Position numbers and translations under genes: made by a program. Shown in pieces: positions 30,707 to 38,424 of a DNA stretch of 64,000 bases; position 1 is the stretch's first letter; each line of letters opens with the position of its first letter. The notes under the pieces are model-generated. The model was not told the origin of the DNA. It saw only the letters and a list, made by a program, of their open reading frames with translations, and did no database searches. This stretch comes from Streptomyces sp. NRRL WC-3742 (GTDB lineage: Bacteria; Actinomycetota; Actinomycetes; Streptomycetales; Streptomycetaceae), in contig NZ_JOCF01000001.1 of assembly GCF_000720635.1 (NCBI RefSeq), positions 124,001-188,000 on the forward strand, read 5' to 3'.

Positions 30707-30790
30707 CCGGTTCACCGGGCCGAGACCGTCGTGATCCGGCCGAGATCATCGGGGCCGCCGGTTCCGCCCGCCTGCCGGCCCGCTGGCCTG

Positions 30791-30822
30791 CCTGCCCGCC
30801 TGCCCGCCTGCCCGCCTGCCCG
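30791..30822. repeat. Tandem CCTGCCCG repeat
   Basis: Four exact copies of the 8-base unit CCTGCCCG lie between the kdp control region and the kimA terminator. Probably slippage-generated low-complexity DNA. Confidence 0.8.
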
Positions 30823-30826
30823 CGCA

Positions 30827-30873
30827 CGCGAACGGGCCCGGGACGGCAGGTCGCCGTCCCGGGCCCGTTCGCG
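30827..30873 (-). terminator. Terminator after kimA
   Basis: A perfect 20-base-pair stem (30827-30846 with 30854-30873) with a 7-base loop, 29 bases past the kimA stop. One of the longest perfect stems in the window; there is no U-run. Confidence 0.8.
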
Positions 30874-30902
30874 GGGCGCCTCTTCCAGATCCCCTACATC
30901 CC

Positions 30903-32741
30903 CTACATCCTCATCCGCAGGCGGCAGACCACCGCGTCCGTCTTGCGGCGCAGGGCGCGGTCGATCACGGCGCCGCGTCGGTTCTGCAGGGCCCGCTGCC
31001 ACCAGTGCGCGGGCTCCACCTCGGGGATCAGGACGGTCAGCCGGTCGTACGCGTGCTCCTGGCCGAGCTCGTTGACGAAGTCCGCGATCGGCTGGCCCAG
31101 CCTGCGGTGGCCGTCCGGGATCTCCACCAGCGGCACGCCGGGCTGCCACAACTCCCAGTCCCTGCGCAGCGCTTCGGCCTGCGCGGGCTCGTACACGACC
31201 GTCACCGCCATCACCTCGTCGCCGAGCGAGAGCGCGGCCGACAGGCCGTCCCGGGTGAGCCTGGTGATCGCCGTCACCGGGACGACGACCAGGCTGCGCT
31301 GGCGGGTCACCGCACCGGGCACCCGGCCCAGCTCCAGCCGCTCGCCGATGCGGGCGTAGCTGCGGTGCACGGCCTCGAACAGCACCACCAGCAGCGGCAG
31401 GGCCACGACGATGCCCCAGGCGCCCTCGGTGAACTTGGTGCCGGTCACCACGACGGTCGCGACGCCGGTGAGCAGGGCCCCGAAGCCGTTGAGCACCGCC
31501 TTTCCCCGCCAGCCGGGCGGGCGCAGCAGGTACCAGTGCCGGACCATGCCGACCTGGCAGATGGTGAAGCCGACGAAGACGCCGATCGAGAACAGCGGCA
31601 CCAGGTCGTTGACGTCCCCGCCGGAGCCGACCAGCAGCGCCGCCGAGACGGCGGCCAGGAACAGCACGCCGTAGCGGTACACCTGGCGGTCGGCGCGCAG
31701 CGCGAACACGTGCGGCAGGTGGTTGTCCCGGGCGAGCAGGTCCAGCAGGACGGGCAGGCCCCCGAAAGAGGTGTTCGCGGCCAGGCCGAGCAGGACGACG
31801 GTGGCGAACTGGACGACGTAGAAGCCGGCCCCGTGGCCGAGCGAGGCGTCGGCGAGCTGGGCGAGGACGGTCACGCCCTCCACCGGCTGGAGGTGGAAGC
31901 GGCCGATCAGCACGGCCAGTCCGATCAGCATCACGCCGAGCAGGGCGCCGAGCGCGACCTCGGTGTGCTGGGCGCGCTTCACCCGCGGGGTGCGGAAGGA
32001 GGGGACGGCGTTGGCCACCGCCTCGACGCCGGTCAGGGCGGAGCAGCCGGCCGCGAACGCCTTGAGCAGCAGCAGCGCGCCGACCGTGGTCGCGTTCTCG
32101 GCGAGCACCGAGGCGTGGCCGGCGGCGGCCTCGGTGCTGGCGGGGGCGTCGCGGAACAGGCCGACGACGATGATTGCCAGGATCGACAGGACGAACACGG
32201 CGGTGGGCGCCATGAACCAGCGGGCCGACTCGGCGATGCCGCGCAGGTTCACCGCCGTCACCAGGGCGAGCACGCCGAGGCAGAGCCAGACCCGGTCCCC
32301 GTACAGGCCCGGGTACGCGGAGGTGAGCGCGGCCACGCCGGCCGTCACCGAGACCGCGACGTTCAGGACGTAGTCGATCACCAGCGAGGCCGCCGCCGTC
32401 AACGCCGTCCGCCGCCCCAGGTGCGCCTTGGCCACCGCGTACGAGCCGCCGCCGTCCGGGAACGCCGCGATCACCTGCCGGTAGGAGGCCACCAGCACCG
32501 CGAGCAGCACGGCGATCGCCACCGTCACCGGCAGGGTGAACCCCAGCCCGTACGCGCCGGCCGCGGCCAGCACCAGCACGATCGACTCCGGCCCGTACGC
32601 CACCGACGCCATCGCGTCCAACGACAGCGCCGCCAACCCCCCGAACACCGACAGCCGGTGCCGCTCCTCCCCCATCACCCCCGCATCCGGCGGCTCCTCC
32701 GGGCGGGCGGTCACGGACGGGCTACTGGCGGCGCTGGACAT
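30903..32741 (-). CDS. kimA: APC-superfamily potassium importer, KimA type
   Basis: 612 residues from ATG 32741, about 12 membrane helices and a ~150-residue cytosolic C-terminal domain. Several segments match Bacillus subtilis KimA (YdaO), a proton-coupled potassium importer: LSLDAMASVAYGPE, SYRQVIAAFPDGGGSYAVAK, LLLKAFAAGCSALTGVEAV, LAANTSFGGLPVL. The C-terminal domain (SLVVVPVTAITRL to VIPEVEP-like LIPEVEPAHWW) resembles the universal-stress-type domain that binds cyclic di-AMP in KimA. Generic annotation would be amino-acid permease, but family similarity and the neighbouring Kdp pump favour potassium. Confidence 0.8.
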   Translation of the reverse strand: MSSAASSPSVTARPEEPPDAGVMGEERHRLSVFGGLAALSLDAMASVAYGPESIVLVLAAAGAYGLGFTLPVTVAIAVLLAVLVASYRQVIAAFPDGGGSYAVAKAHLGRRTALTAAASLVIDYVLNVAVSVTAGVAALTSAYPGLYGDRVWLCLGVLALVTAVNLRGIAESARWFMAPTAVFVLSILAIIVVGLFRDAPASTEAAAGHASVLAENATTVGALLLLKAFAAGCSALTGVEAVANAVPSFRTPRVKRAQHTEVALGALLGVMLIGLAVLIGRFHLQPVEGVTVLAQLADASLGHGAGFYVVQFATVVLLGLAANTSFGGLPVLLDLLARDNHLPHVFALRADRQVYRYGVLFLAAVSAALLVGSGGDVNDLVPLFSIGVFVGFTICQVGMVRHWYLLRPPGWRGKAVLNGFGALLTGVATVVVTGTKFTEGAWGIVVALPLLVVLFEAVHRSYARIGERLELGRVPGAVTRQRSLVVVPVTAITRLTRDGLSAALSLGDEVMAVTVVYEPAQAEALRRDWELWQPGVPLVEIPDGHRRLGQPIADFVNELGQEHAYDRLTVLIPEVEPAHWWQRALQNRRGAVIDRALRRKTDAVVCRLRMRM

Positions 32742-32842
32742 CGGACGGGACCTCCGCAGTGAACTGATTGCTCAGATCCTGCGCCCCCGCCCCCACGCCC
32801 CTCCCGCGCCCCTACGCGATCCTGACGCCCCCACGGGCCCCT

Positions 32843-32860
32843 TTGACACGCCCTTGACGG
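32843..32860. promoter_or_regulatory. KdpE-type direct repeat upstream of kimA
   Basis: TTGACACGCCCTTGACGG, with half sites 11 bases apart, matches the kdp-operon site at most positions. On the minus strand the proximal half site is followed after 18 bases by CAGGAT, a plausible -10. It lies about 102 bases before the kimA start. Confidence 0.55.
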
Positions 32861-33029
32861 GTGATCCTTGGTGGGGGGTGGGCCGAGCCGCTGTCCCGGC
32901 GGACGCCGGTTGGGAAGACGACCAGCTCGATCGAAGGACTCCCACCCCCACACCCCCCACTCTGCTGCCCCACTCCCGCAATTGCAACCCATACGCAATA
33001 ACCCCACCCCACCGCCCCCCGGGCACACG

Positions 33030-33071
33030 AAACGGCCCCCGATCCGCGTTTCCGCAGATCGGGGGCCGTTT
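33030..33071 (-). terminator. Terminator after tRNA-Tyr
   Basis: A perfect 15-base-pair stem (aaacggcccccgatc with gatcgggggccgttt) lies 10 bases past the tRNA 3-prime end. The stem closes in A-T pairs, giving TTT at its end on the minus strand. Confidence 0.78.
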
Positions 33072-33081
33072 CTCCATCCGG

Positions 33082-33162
33082 TGGCTGGTGCAGGGTTCGA
33101 ACCTGCGTAGCTTGCGCGACAGATTTACAGTCTGCTCCCTTTGGCCGCTCGGGCAACCAGCC
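33082..33162 (-). tRNA. tRNA-Tyr (anticodon GTA)
   Basis: 81-base class II tRNA with a long variable arm. Acceptor GGCTGGT pairs with ACCAGCC, discriminator A. Anticodon loop CTGTAAA (GTA), variable arm CGCGCAAGCTACG region, T-arm GCAGGTTCGAACCCTGC. In S. coelicolor the integrating element SLP1 uses a tRNA-Tyr gene as its attachment site; here the gene is intact and I see no integrase beside it. Confidence 0.94.
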
Positions 33163-33379
33163 AGGGTTGGTGTCTTCAGGGGTGTTCGCCCCGTTCGACG
33201 TGGTAAACCATACCCGATGCCGGGGGGTGGTTCGCCACTCGATTGGTGGGGTGGGGATCGGGTGGCGGGGTGCGGTTGTCGCAGGCGGGGGCGGGGTGGC
33301 GCTGGATAGGCTGTGGCGGCGGACGTCCGGTGGGGCGGGCCGTGTCAGTGAAGCCAGAGCATCAAGGAGACCAACACCC

Positions 33380-33868
33380 ATGGCCGACTCCAGTTTCGAC
33401 ATCGTCTCGAAGGTCGAGTGGCAGGAGGTCGACAACGCGATCAATCAGACCTCCCGTGAGATCGCCACCCGGTTCGACTTCAAGGGCGTGGGCGGCGAGA
33501 TCAGCCGGTCGGGCGAGAAGATCGAGATGAAGGCCAACGGCGAGGAGCGCGTGCGGGCCATCCTCGACGTGCTGCAGACCAAGTTCGTCAAGCGCGGCCT
33601 GTCGCTGAAGGCTCTGGACGCCGCCGAGCCGCAGCTCTCCGGCAAGGAGTACAAGATCTTCGCGAACATCAAGGAGGGCATCACCACGGAGGATGCCAAG
33701 AAGGTCGCGAAGATCATCCGCGATGAGGGCCCGAAGGGCGTCAAGGCGCAGGTCCAGGGTGACGAACTGCGCGTCAGCTCCAAGAGCCGCGACGACCTCC
33801 AGGCCGTGCAGGCCCTGCTCAAGGACAAGGACCTGGACTTCGCCATCCAGTACGTGAACTACCGCTGA
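33380..33868 (+). CDS. YajQ family nucleotide-binding protein
   Basis: 162 residues from ATG 33380 ([20 protein letters not shown]), with AAGGAGA upstream. Full family length; two ferredoxin-like domains. Conserved segments: [46 protein letters not shown] [15 protein letters not shown] and the end [10 protein letters not shown]. Family members bind cyclic di-GMP in Xanthomonas or nucleotides/tRNA; the role in Streptomyces is not settled. Monocistronic, with a strong terminator after it. Confidence 0.93.
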   Translation: MADSSFDIVSKVEWQEVDNAINQTSREIATRFDFKGVGGEISRSGEKIEMKANGEERVRAILDVLQTKFVKRGLSLKALDAAEPQLSGKEYKIFANIKEGITTEDAKKVAKIIRDEGPKGVKAQVQGDELRVSSKSRDDLQAVQALLKDKDLDFAIQYVNYR

Positions 33869-33894
33869 CGGCGTTCGGCCCGACTCGGTACGGC

Positions 33895-33934
33895 AGCGGC
33901 CCCGTTCCCCGGTGATCCGGGGAACGGGGCCGCT
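33895..33934. terminator. Bidirectional terminator between yajQ and the secreted repeat protein
   Basis: A perfect 18-base-pair stem (agcggccccgttccccgg with its complement) with a TGAT loop, 26 bases past the yajQ stop and 18 bases past the convergent gene's stop. Confidence 0.85.
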
Positions 33935-33952
33935 GGCGTTGCGGGGGGGCGG

Positions 33953-34387
33953 TCAGCCGGTGGTGGGGAGTTGGGGGAGGGCGGGGAGTTGGCCGAGGAG
34001 TCCCTGCAGGGTGGACTGCAGGGTGGCGAGGAGTTGTTGGACGACGCCGAGGTCGGGGACCGCGGAGGTGACCGACGAGACCAGGCCCGTGATCGTCTTG
34101 ACGATGTCGCCGAGGGCCGGGAGGGCCGGGACCGCGGGGAGGGACGGCGCTGAGGGGACGGCCGGGAGGGAGGGCGTCGCCGGGAGGGAGGGCGTCGCGG
34201 GGAGGGACGGGAGAGAGGGGAGCGACGGGAGCGAGGGGAGCGAGGGGAGCGGCGGGACGGCCGGGGCGGAGACGGTGGTACGGGCGGCGGCCGCGGCTTC
34301 GCCGGCGGCGGTGGTGGCGGACGCCGTGGCGACCGGGGTCAGCACGAGGGCTGCGGTCAGCACGACGGCCATCCGGGTGGCACGCAT
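33953..34387 (-). CDS. Secreted protein with Pro-Ser-Leu repeats
   Basis: 144 residues from ATG 34387. Sec-type signal peptide (MRATRMAVVLTAALVLTPVATASA). Residues ~45-95 are a Pro/Leu/Ser/Ala repeat (PSL, PAT, PAV units), followed by an amphipathic segment (LGDIVKTITGLVSSVTSAV, LQSTLQGLLGQL) and PQLPTTG. It has no known domain, cysteines or LPXTG-type sorting tail with membrane anchor, though the very end LPTTG resembles the sortase motif without the needed hydrophobic tail. Function unknown; surface or extracellular structural role possible. Confidence 0.72.
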   Translation of the reverse strand: MRATRMAVVLTAALVLTPVATASATTAAGEAAAAARTTVSAPAVPPLPSLPSLPSLPSLPSLPATPSLPATPSLPAVPSAPSLPAVPALPALGDIVKTITGLVSSVTSAVPDLGVVQQLLATLQSTLQGLLGQLPALPQLPTTG

Positions 34388-34486
34388 GGGTACTGCTTTC
34401 TCTCACTGTGTTTCAGGCGGATTCGCCTGATTCACAACCGTGGGGCAGCCGCCCGGGCGCAGCCACCGCACGTACTCCGAACGGTG

Positions 34487-34882
34487 TCAGCCGACGCCGA
34501 CGAAGGTGAACTCGTCCTCGTGGCCCGGCTCGACGCGGGCGCCGAGCAGGCGCAGGGCCCGGGAGACGGTGGAGTCGCCGGGGACGAGGCGGCCGTCGGA
34601 CCAGACGGCGGCGCGCTGGGTGCCGGTGCCGCCGAGGTGTTCGGCCTCGACGCAGGCGATGGGGCCCGCCTTGGACCAGGCGGCGAGGCGCAGCTCGAAG
34701 CCGTCCGCGAGCCGGCCGGCGCCGGGGCCGTGGAGGGCGGCGAGGACGGCGGGGGTCAGCGGGATCAGGGCCAGGCCCTGGGCCAACGGCACCACCCGGG
34801 CGGCCGGGACTTCCGCCGCCGCCACCGTGAGCAGCTCCAACGTTCCTATCAGCGCCTGGAGTTCGTAGGACATGCCGGACAT
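34487..34882 (-). CDS. Conserved hypothetical protein
   Basis: 131 residues from ATG 34882 (MSGMSYELQALIGTLELL); a further ATG at 34873 and a GTG at 34897 are also possible. Soluble, no signal peptide or membrane helix. Notable strings: ARVVPLAQGLALIPLTPAVL, VEAEHLGGTGTQRAAVW and DEFTFVGVG. I do not recognise a domain. Codon usage is like its neighbours, so it is probably a real gene. Lies 33 bases after the ArsR-like regulator gene on the same strand and could be co-transcribed. Confidence 0.65.
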   Translation of the reverse strand: MSGMSYELQALIGTLELLTVAAAEVPAARVVPLAQGLALIPLTPAVLAALHGPGAGRLADGFELRLAAWSKAGPIACVEAEHLGGTGTQRAAVWSDGRLVPGDSTVSRALRLLGARVEPGHEDEFTFVGVG

Positions 34883-34915
34883 CGTCGCCCACGGCACCGA
34901 CAGTCGCGCCGGGAT

Positions 34916-35596
34916 TTACGATTCCGTGCCCGGCTGGAGACCGTAGAGCAGGGCGAACACGGTGACCTCGACCGCGTCCTCGGCCTCGCTCGAACCCTCG
35001 CGCGTCAACTCGTCGAAGATGTCGCCGAGTTGGTCCCGCAGTCGGCGCAGCCGCTCGGGGGTGAGCCGCAGCGGGACGTCGGCGAACATGGCGGGTGAGC
35101 TGTCCGAGCCGTCGCGGGGGCGGCTGAAGTCGAGCCGCCCGGCGGCGACCCGGGCGCGGAACTCGTCGCGGACGCGGTCCATCGCGGCGAGCATCGCGCC
35201 GTACGCCTCGTCCCGGGCCGGGGAGTCCTCGCTGAACACCTCGGAGGCGAGGCGGATCGAGCGCTGGGCGAGGCTGTAGCGGCTCTCGACGATGCCGGAG
35301 ACCAGGCGGGTGCCGGCCACCAGGATCAGTTCGGCCTTCTCCAGCTGCTTGATGTGCCGGTAGAGCTTGGTCTGCGGCTCGCCGAGCGCGGCGGCCAGCT
35401 CCTTGGCGGTCAGCGGGCCGCCGTCGGCGCGGCGCAGGGCGTCGAGGATGCCCAGGCGCAGGGGGTCGGCCAGCGCCTTGAGCACGGCGACGTCGGCCAC
35501 GTCCCGCTGCTCGACCCAGCCGCCCGGCTGTTCACCCGTCTCGCCCGTCTCGCCCGTCTCGCCCGTCTCGCCCACTTCACGTCCGTCCTCGGCCAC
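34916..35596 (-). CDS. ArsR-like winged-helix regulator
   Basis: 226 residues from GTG 35596 (VAEDGREVGETGE), with GCGAGGG upstream; an open frame to 35632 starts at a less likely TTG. Residues 8-20 are a GET tandem repeat. The DNA-binding part is ArsR/HTH_20-like: VLKALADPLRLGILDALRRA, LTAKELAAALGEPQTKLYRHIKQLEKAELI. The C-terminal half is helical and unlike metal-binding ArsR proteins; no cysteine cluster is seen. It is divergent from an MFS exporter and probably represses it through the shared 145-base promoter region. Confidence 0.82.
   Translation of the reverse strand: MAEDGREVGETGETGETGETGEQPGGWVEQRDVADVAVLKALADPLRLGILDALRRADGGPLTAKELAAALGEPQTKLYRHIKQLEKAELILVAGTRLVSGIVESRYSLAQRSIRLASEVFSEDSPARDEAYGAMLAAMDRVRDEFRARVAAGRLDFSRPRDGSDSSPAMFADVPLRLTPERLRRLRDQLGDIFDELTREGSSEAEDAVEVTVFALLYGLQPGTES
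35535..35570. repeat. Tandem 9-base repeat encoding Gly-Glu-Thr
   Basis: Four exact copies of CCCGTCTCG inside the N-terminal coding region of the ArsR-like regulator, read as repeated GET on the minus strand. In-frame, so copy-number change would only alter linker length. Confidence 0.85.
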
Positions 35597-35684
35597 GGGC
35601 CAACCCTCGCAGATCGGACACGCCGATCGCAATCACGCCCCGGTAAGCACTCACCCTTGCGCGATCGATCATATTGGCGTCATC

Positions 35685-35702
35685 ATTCATCGAAGCGTGA
35701 AT
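35685..35702. promoter_or_regulatory. Palindromic operator candidate between regulator and MFS gene
   Basis: ATTCATCGAAGCGTGAAT has ATTCA/TGAAT arms, similar to ArsR-family operators. It lies 38 bases upstream of the MFS start and 89 bases from the divergent regulator start. Confidence 0.42.
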
Positions 35703-35740
35703 GTTGTCAGCGGGCGTCAACGCGACCAACGGGGTGGACC

Positions 35741-37042
35741 ATGAACGAGCACGTGACGGCGGAGCGGGAAACAGCTCAGCGGCGGGAAACAGCTCAGCAG
35801 CGGGAACAGCCCGTACCGCTGCGGCGCAACCTGCGGTTCCAGGCCCTCTGGATCGGCCAGGCGTCCGGCACCCTGGGCATGATGGTCGGCGAGACCGCCT
35901 TCCCGCTGCTGGTCCTCGCGCTCACCGACTCCCCCAGCGCCGCCGGGGCCTTCGGCGCCGTACAGATGGCCGTCGCCCTGCTGCTGGGCGTCCACGGCGG
36001 CCTGGTCGCCGACCGGCGGGACCGCCGCAAGGTGCTGATCGTCACCGACGCCGCCCGGCTGACGGCCCTCGCCAGCGTCCCCGTGGCCGTGTGGCTCGAC
36101 CGGCTGACGCTCGTCCACCTGCTGCTGGTCGCCGCCGCCGTCGGCGCGACCGTCGCCTACGGCGGGCCGATCCGGCTGCTGGCGCTGCGCTCGGTGGTCC
36201 CGCCGGAGCAGATGCGCCAGGCGCTGGCCCAGGACGAGGCCCGGATGAGCGGGGCCGCGCTGGCCGGGCCGCCGCTGGCCGGGTTCCTGTTCGGGCTCGG
36301 GCACGCGGTGCCCTTCCTCGGCGCGGCGCTCGCCACCACGCTCTCCTTCACCTCCGCCGTGGTGGTGCGCTTCCCGAGCCCGCCCGCCCAGGAGGCGAAG
36401 GGCGGCGACGGCGCCCTGGCCGGGTTCCGCGTCATCGCGGCCTCCCCGCTGCTGCGGGCGGCCCTGGGCGTCCTGTTCCTGATCAACCTGTGCGGGGCGG
36501 CGCTGCTGCTGCCCGTCATCGTGATGCTGCGCGAGCAGGGCGCCGGCAGTGCCGGGATCGGCCTGACGCTGGCCGGCGAGGCGGTCGGGGCGCTCGCCGG
36601 GACGACCCTCGTCGCCCGGCTGCACCGGGCGGCCGGGCCGGGCGTGCTGCTGACGGTGGCGGCGTGGGTGTCGGCGCTGGCGTCCCTGGCGCCGCTGCTG
36701 CCGGGCGGGGCGTTCACCGTCTTCGCCGCGCTGTTCGTGGTCGGCGCGGCCACCCCGGCGCTGCGGGTGATGCTCGACCTGCTGGTCTTCCGCCAGGTGC
36801 CGGACGAGCTGCGCGGCCGGGTGATCGCCGCGACCGTGGCCCTGCTGACCGCCGGCATGCCGGCCGGCTCCTTCGCCAGTGGCCTGCTGCTCGACCGCTT
36901 CTCCCCCGCCGCCACCCTGGTCGCGGTCACCGCCCTGTTCGCCGTCGCCCTGCTGCCCGCGACCTTCAGCCGCAACCTGCGCCGCGCCACCTGGCCCGCC
37001 ACCGTCAGCAGCACGCCCGGTCCTGCCGCCGCGGAGCACTGA
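35741..37042 (+). CDS. MFS transporter (enterobactin-exporter/MFS_3 type)
   Basis: 433 residues from ATG 35741 (MNEHVTAERETAQRRE). About 12 membrane helices. Features: NLRFQALWIGQASGTLGMMVG in helix 1, GGLVADRRDRRKVLIVTD after helix 2, and the mid-protein ALRSVVPPEQMRQALAQDEA loop that marks the MFS_3 exporter group. Substrate unknown, likely a small hydrophobic compound or drug. Divergent from an ArsR-like regulator. Confidence 0.85.
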   Translation: MNEHVTAERETAQRRETAQQREQPVPLRRNLRFQALWIGQASGTLGMMVGETAFPLLVLALTDSPSAAGAFGAVQMAVALLLGVHGGLVADRRDRRKVLIVTDAARLTALASVPVAVWLDRLTLVHLLLVAAAVGATVAYGGPIRLLALRSVVPPEQMRQALAQDEARMSGAALAGPPLAGFLFGLGHAVPFLGAALATTLSFTSAVVVRFPSPPAQEAKGGDGALAGFRVIAASPLLRAALGVLFLINLCGAALLLPVIVMLREQGAGSAGIGLTLAGEAVGALAGTTLVARLHRAAGPGVLLTVAAWVSALASLAPLLPGGAFTVFAALFVVGAATPALRVMLDLLVFRQVPDELRGRVIAATVALLTAGMPAGSFASGLLLDRFSPAATLVAVTALFAVALLPATFSRNLRRATWPATVSSTPGPAAAEH

Positions 37043-37166
37043 GCCACCGATCCGGCCGCCGCACAGCACCGAGCCACCAGGACACGGAATCAGCGCGGCG
37101 ACACCCCCCGCCTGTGATGGAGTGCCGGGGAGGACCCACGCGCGCCACGACCGAGGAGGAAGACCA

Positions 37167-38285
37167 GTGCCCCGCCCCTTCACCACCGAGGACTACACCG
37201 CCCGGCTGGCCCGGGCCACCGCCGAGGCGAGCGCCGCCGGACTGGCCGGCCTCGTCATCGCCCCCGGCCCGGACCTCGCCTACCTCTGCGGCTACACCCC
37301 GACCGCCATCACCGAGCGCCTCACCGCCCTCGTCCTGACCGCCGGGCGCGAGCCCGCCCTGGTCGTCCCCAAGCTGGAGCGCCCGGACGCCGAGAAGGCG
37401 GCCGGCACCCCGGCCCTGCGCCTGCTCGACTGGACGGACGGCGAGGACCAGTACGCCGCCGTCACCCCGCTGCTCGACCCGGCAGGGCGCTACGGCGTCT
37501 CCGACAACGCCTGGGCGATGCACCTGCTCGGCCTCCAGGCCGCGCTGCCCGGCGTCGGCTTCACCTCCCTCACCGAGACCCTGCCGATGCTGCGCGCCGT
37601 CAAGGATGTCGAGGAGCTGGAGCGCCTGGCCGCCGCCGGGGGCGCCGCCGACGCGGCGTACCGGGGCATCCTGGAGGTCGAGTTCGCCGGCCGCCGGGAG
37701 ACGGACGTGGCCGCCGACCTCGGCGCGCTGCTCATCCAGTACGGGCACAGCCAGGTCGACTTCACCGTGGTCGGCTCCGGCCCCAACGGCGCGGACCCGC
37801 ACCACGAGGCCGACGAGCGGGTCATCCGGCCGGGCGACACGGTGGTGCTCGACTTCGGCGGCCTGAAGGACGGCTACGGCTCCGACACCACCCGTACGGT
37901 CCACGTCAGCCCGGACGTCCCCGCCGAGGTGCAGCGGGTGCACGACGTCGTAAGGCTCGCCCAGCAGACCGCCTTCGAGGCCGTCCGCCCCGGGGTCGGC
38001 TGCCAGGAGATCGACCGGATCGCCCGCCGGGTGATCACCGAGGCCGGCTACGGCGAGTACTTCATCCACCGCACCGGCCACGGCATCGGCCTGACCACCC
38101 ACGAGCCGCCGTACCTGGTCGAGGGCGAGGAGCGCCCGCTCGTCCCCGGCATGTGCTTCTCGATCGAACCCGGGATCTACCTGCCCGGCCGCTTCGGCGT
38201 GCGGATCGAGGACATCGTCACCGTCACCGCCACCGGCGGCCGCCGCCTCAACAACACTCCGCACGAACTGGCCGTCGTCTCCTGA
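37167..38285 (+). CDS. M24-family aminopeptidase (Xaa-Pro peptidase type)
   Basis: Cytosolic metallopeptidase of 372 residues from GTG 37167, with GAGGAGGAAG upstream. N-terminal creatinase-like domain (LVIAPGPDLAYLCGYTP) and C-terminal pita-bread domain. Five metal ligands are visible: Asp in VVLDFGG, Asp in GSDTTRTV, His in HRTGHGIGL, Glu in SIEPGIYLP and Glu in RIEDIV. Probably cleaves X-Pro dipeptides or N-terminal X-Pro bonds. Confidence 0.9.
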   Translation: MPRPFTTEDYTARLARATAEASAAGLAGLVIAPGPDLAYLCGYTPTAITERLTALVLTAGREPALVVPKLERPDAEKAAGTPALRLLDWTDGEDQYAAVTPLLDPAGRYGVSDNAWAMHLLGLQAALPGVGFTSLTETLPMLRAVKDVEELERLAAAGGAADAAYRGILEVEFAGRRETDVAADLGALLIQYGHSQVDFTVVGSGPNGADPHHEADERVIRPGDTVVLDFGGLKDGYGSDTTRTVHVSPDVPAEVQRVHDVVRLAQQTAFEAVRPGVGCQEIDRIARRVITEAGYGEYFIHRTGHGIGLTTHEPPYLVEGEERPLVPGMCFSIEPGIYLPGRFGVRIEDIVTVTATGGRRLNNTPHELAVVS

Positions 38286-38424
38286 CAGTTGGCCCGGCCC
38301 TCGGAGCCGGTAGCCGATTGCGACCGATTCGGGACGTTCGCCCCGGGGCCGTCCGGGGGTTTCTTACGAACCGGTCATGTTTCACCCAGAGTGCTCCAAG
38401 TTTGCGTTGCTAGTTTCCCTGAGC

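Larger units (their letters stand above)
30542..30902. other. Gene-free region between the kdp operon and kimA
   Basis: Holds the kdp control region (KdpE-type repeat at 30689-30706 and a TATGGA -10-like element 17 bases downstream), a C-rich tandem repeat and the kimA terminator. No convincing coding region is visible. Confidence 0.6.
32742..33081. other. Gene-free region between kimA and tRNA-Tyr
   Basis: Contains the kimA upstream repeat (32843-32860) and the terminator of tRNA-Tyr. The rest is C-rich sequence without a coding signal. I looked for a cyclic di-AMP (ydaO) riboswitch in the kimA leader and saw none. Confidence 0.55.

Noticed and set aside
30791..30822. CRISPR-like or regulatory repeat array
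   Set aside because: Contiguous 8-base copies without spacers; a simple tandem repeat.
32742..33029. Cyclic di-AMP riboswitch in front of kimA
   Set aside because: KimA genes in Bacillus carry one, but I could not find the conserved helices or junction motifs in this C-rich leader.
22238..33162. Integrated mobile element between the amidohydrolase gene and tRNA-Tyr
   Set aside because: No integrase, excisionase, replication or transfer gene and no duplicated tRNA end were visible; the genes are chromosomal potassium-uptake functions with normal codon use.
34373..34387. LPTTG at the end of the secreted repeat protein as a sortase anchor
   Set aside because: No hydrophobic helix and basic tail follow the motif, so it cannot be a normal sortase substrate.
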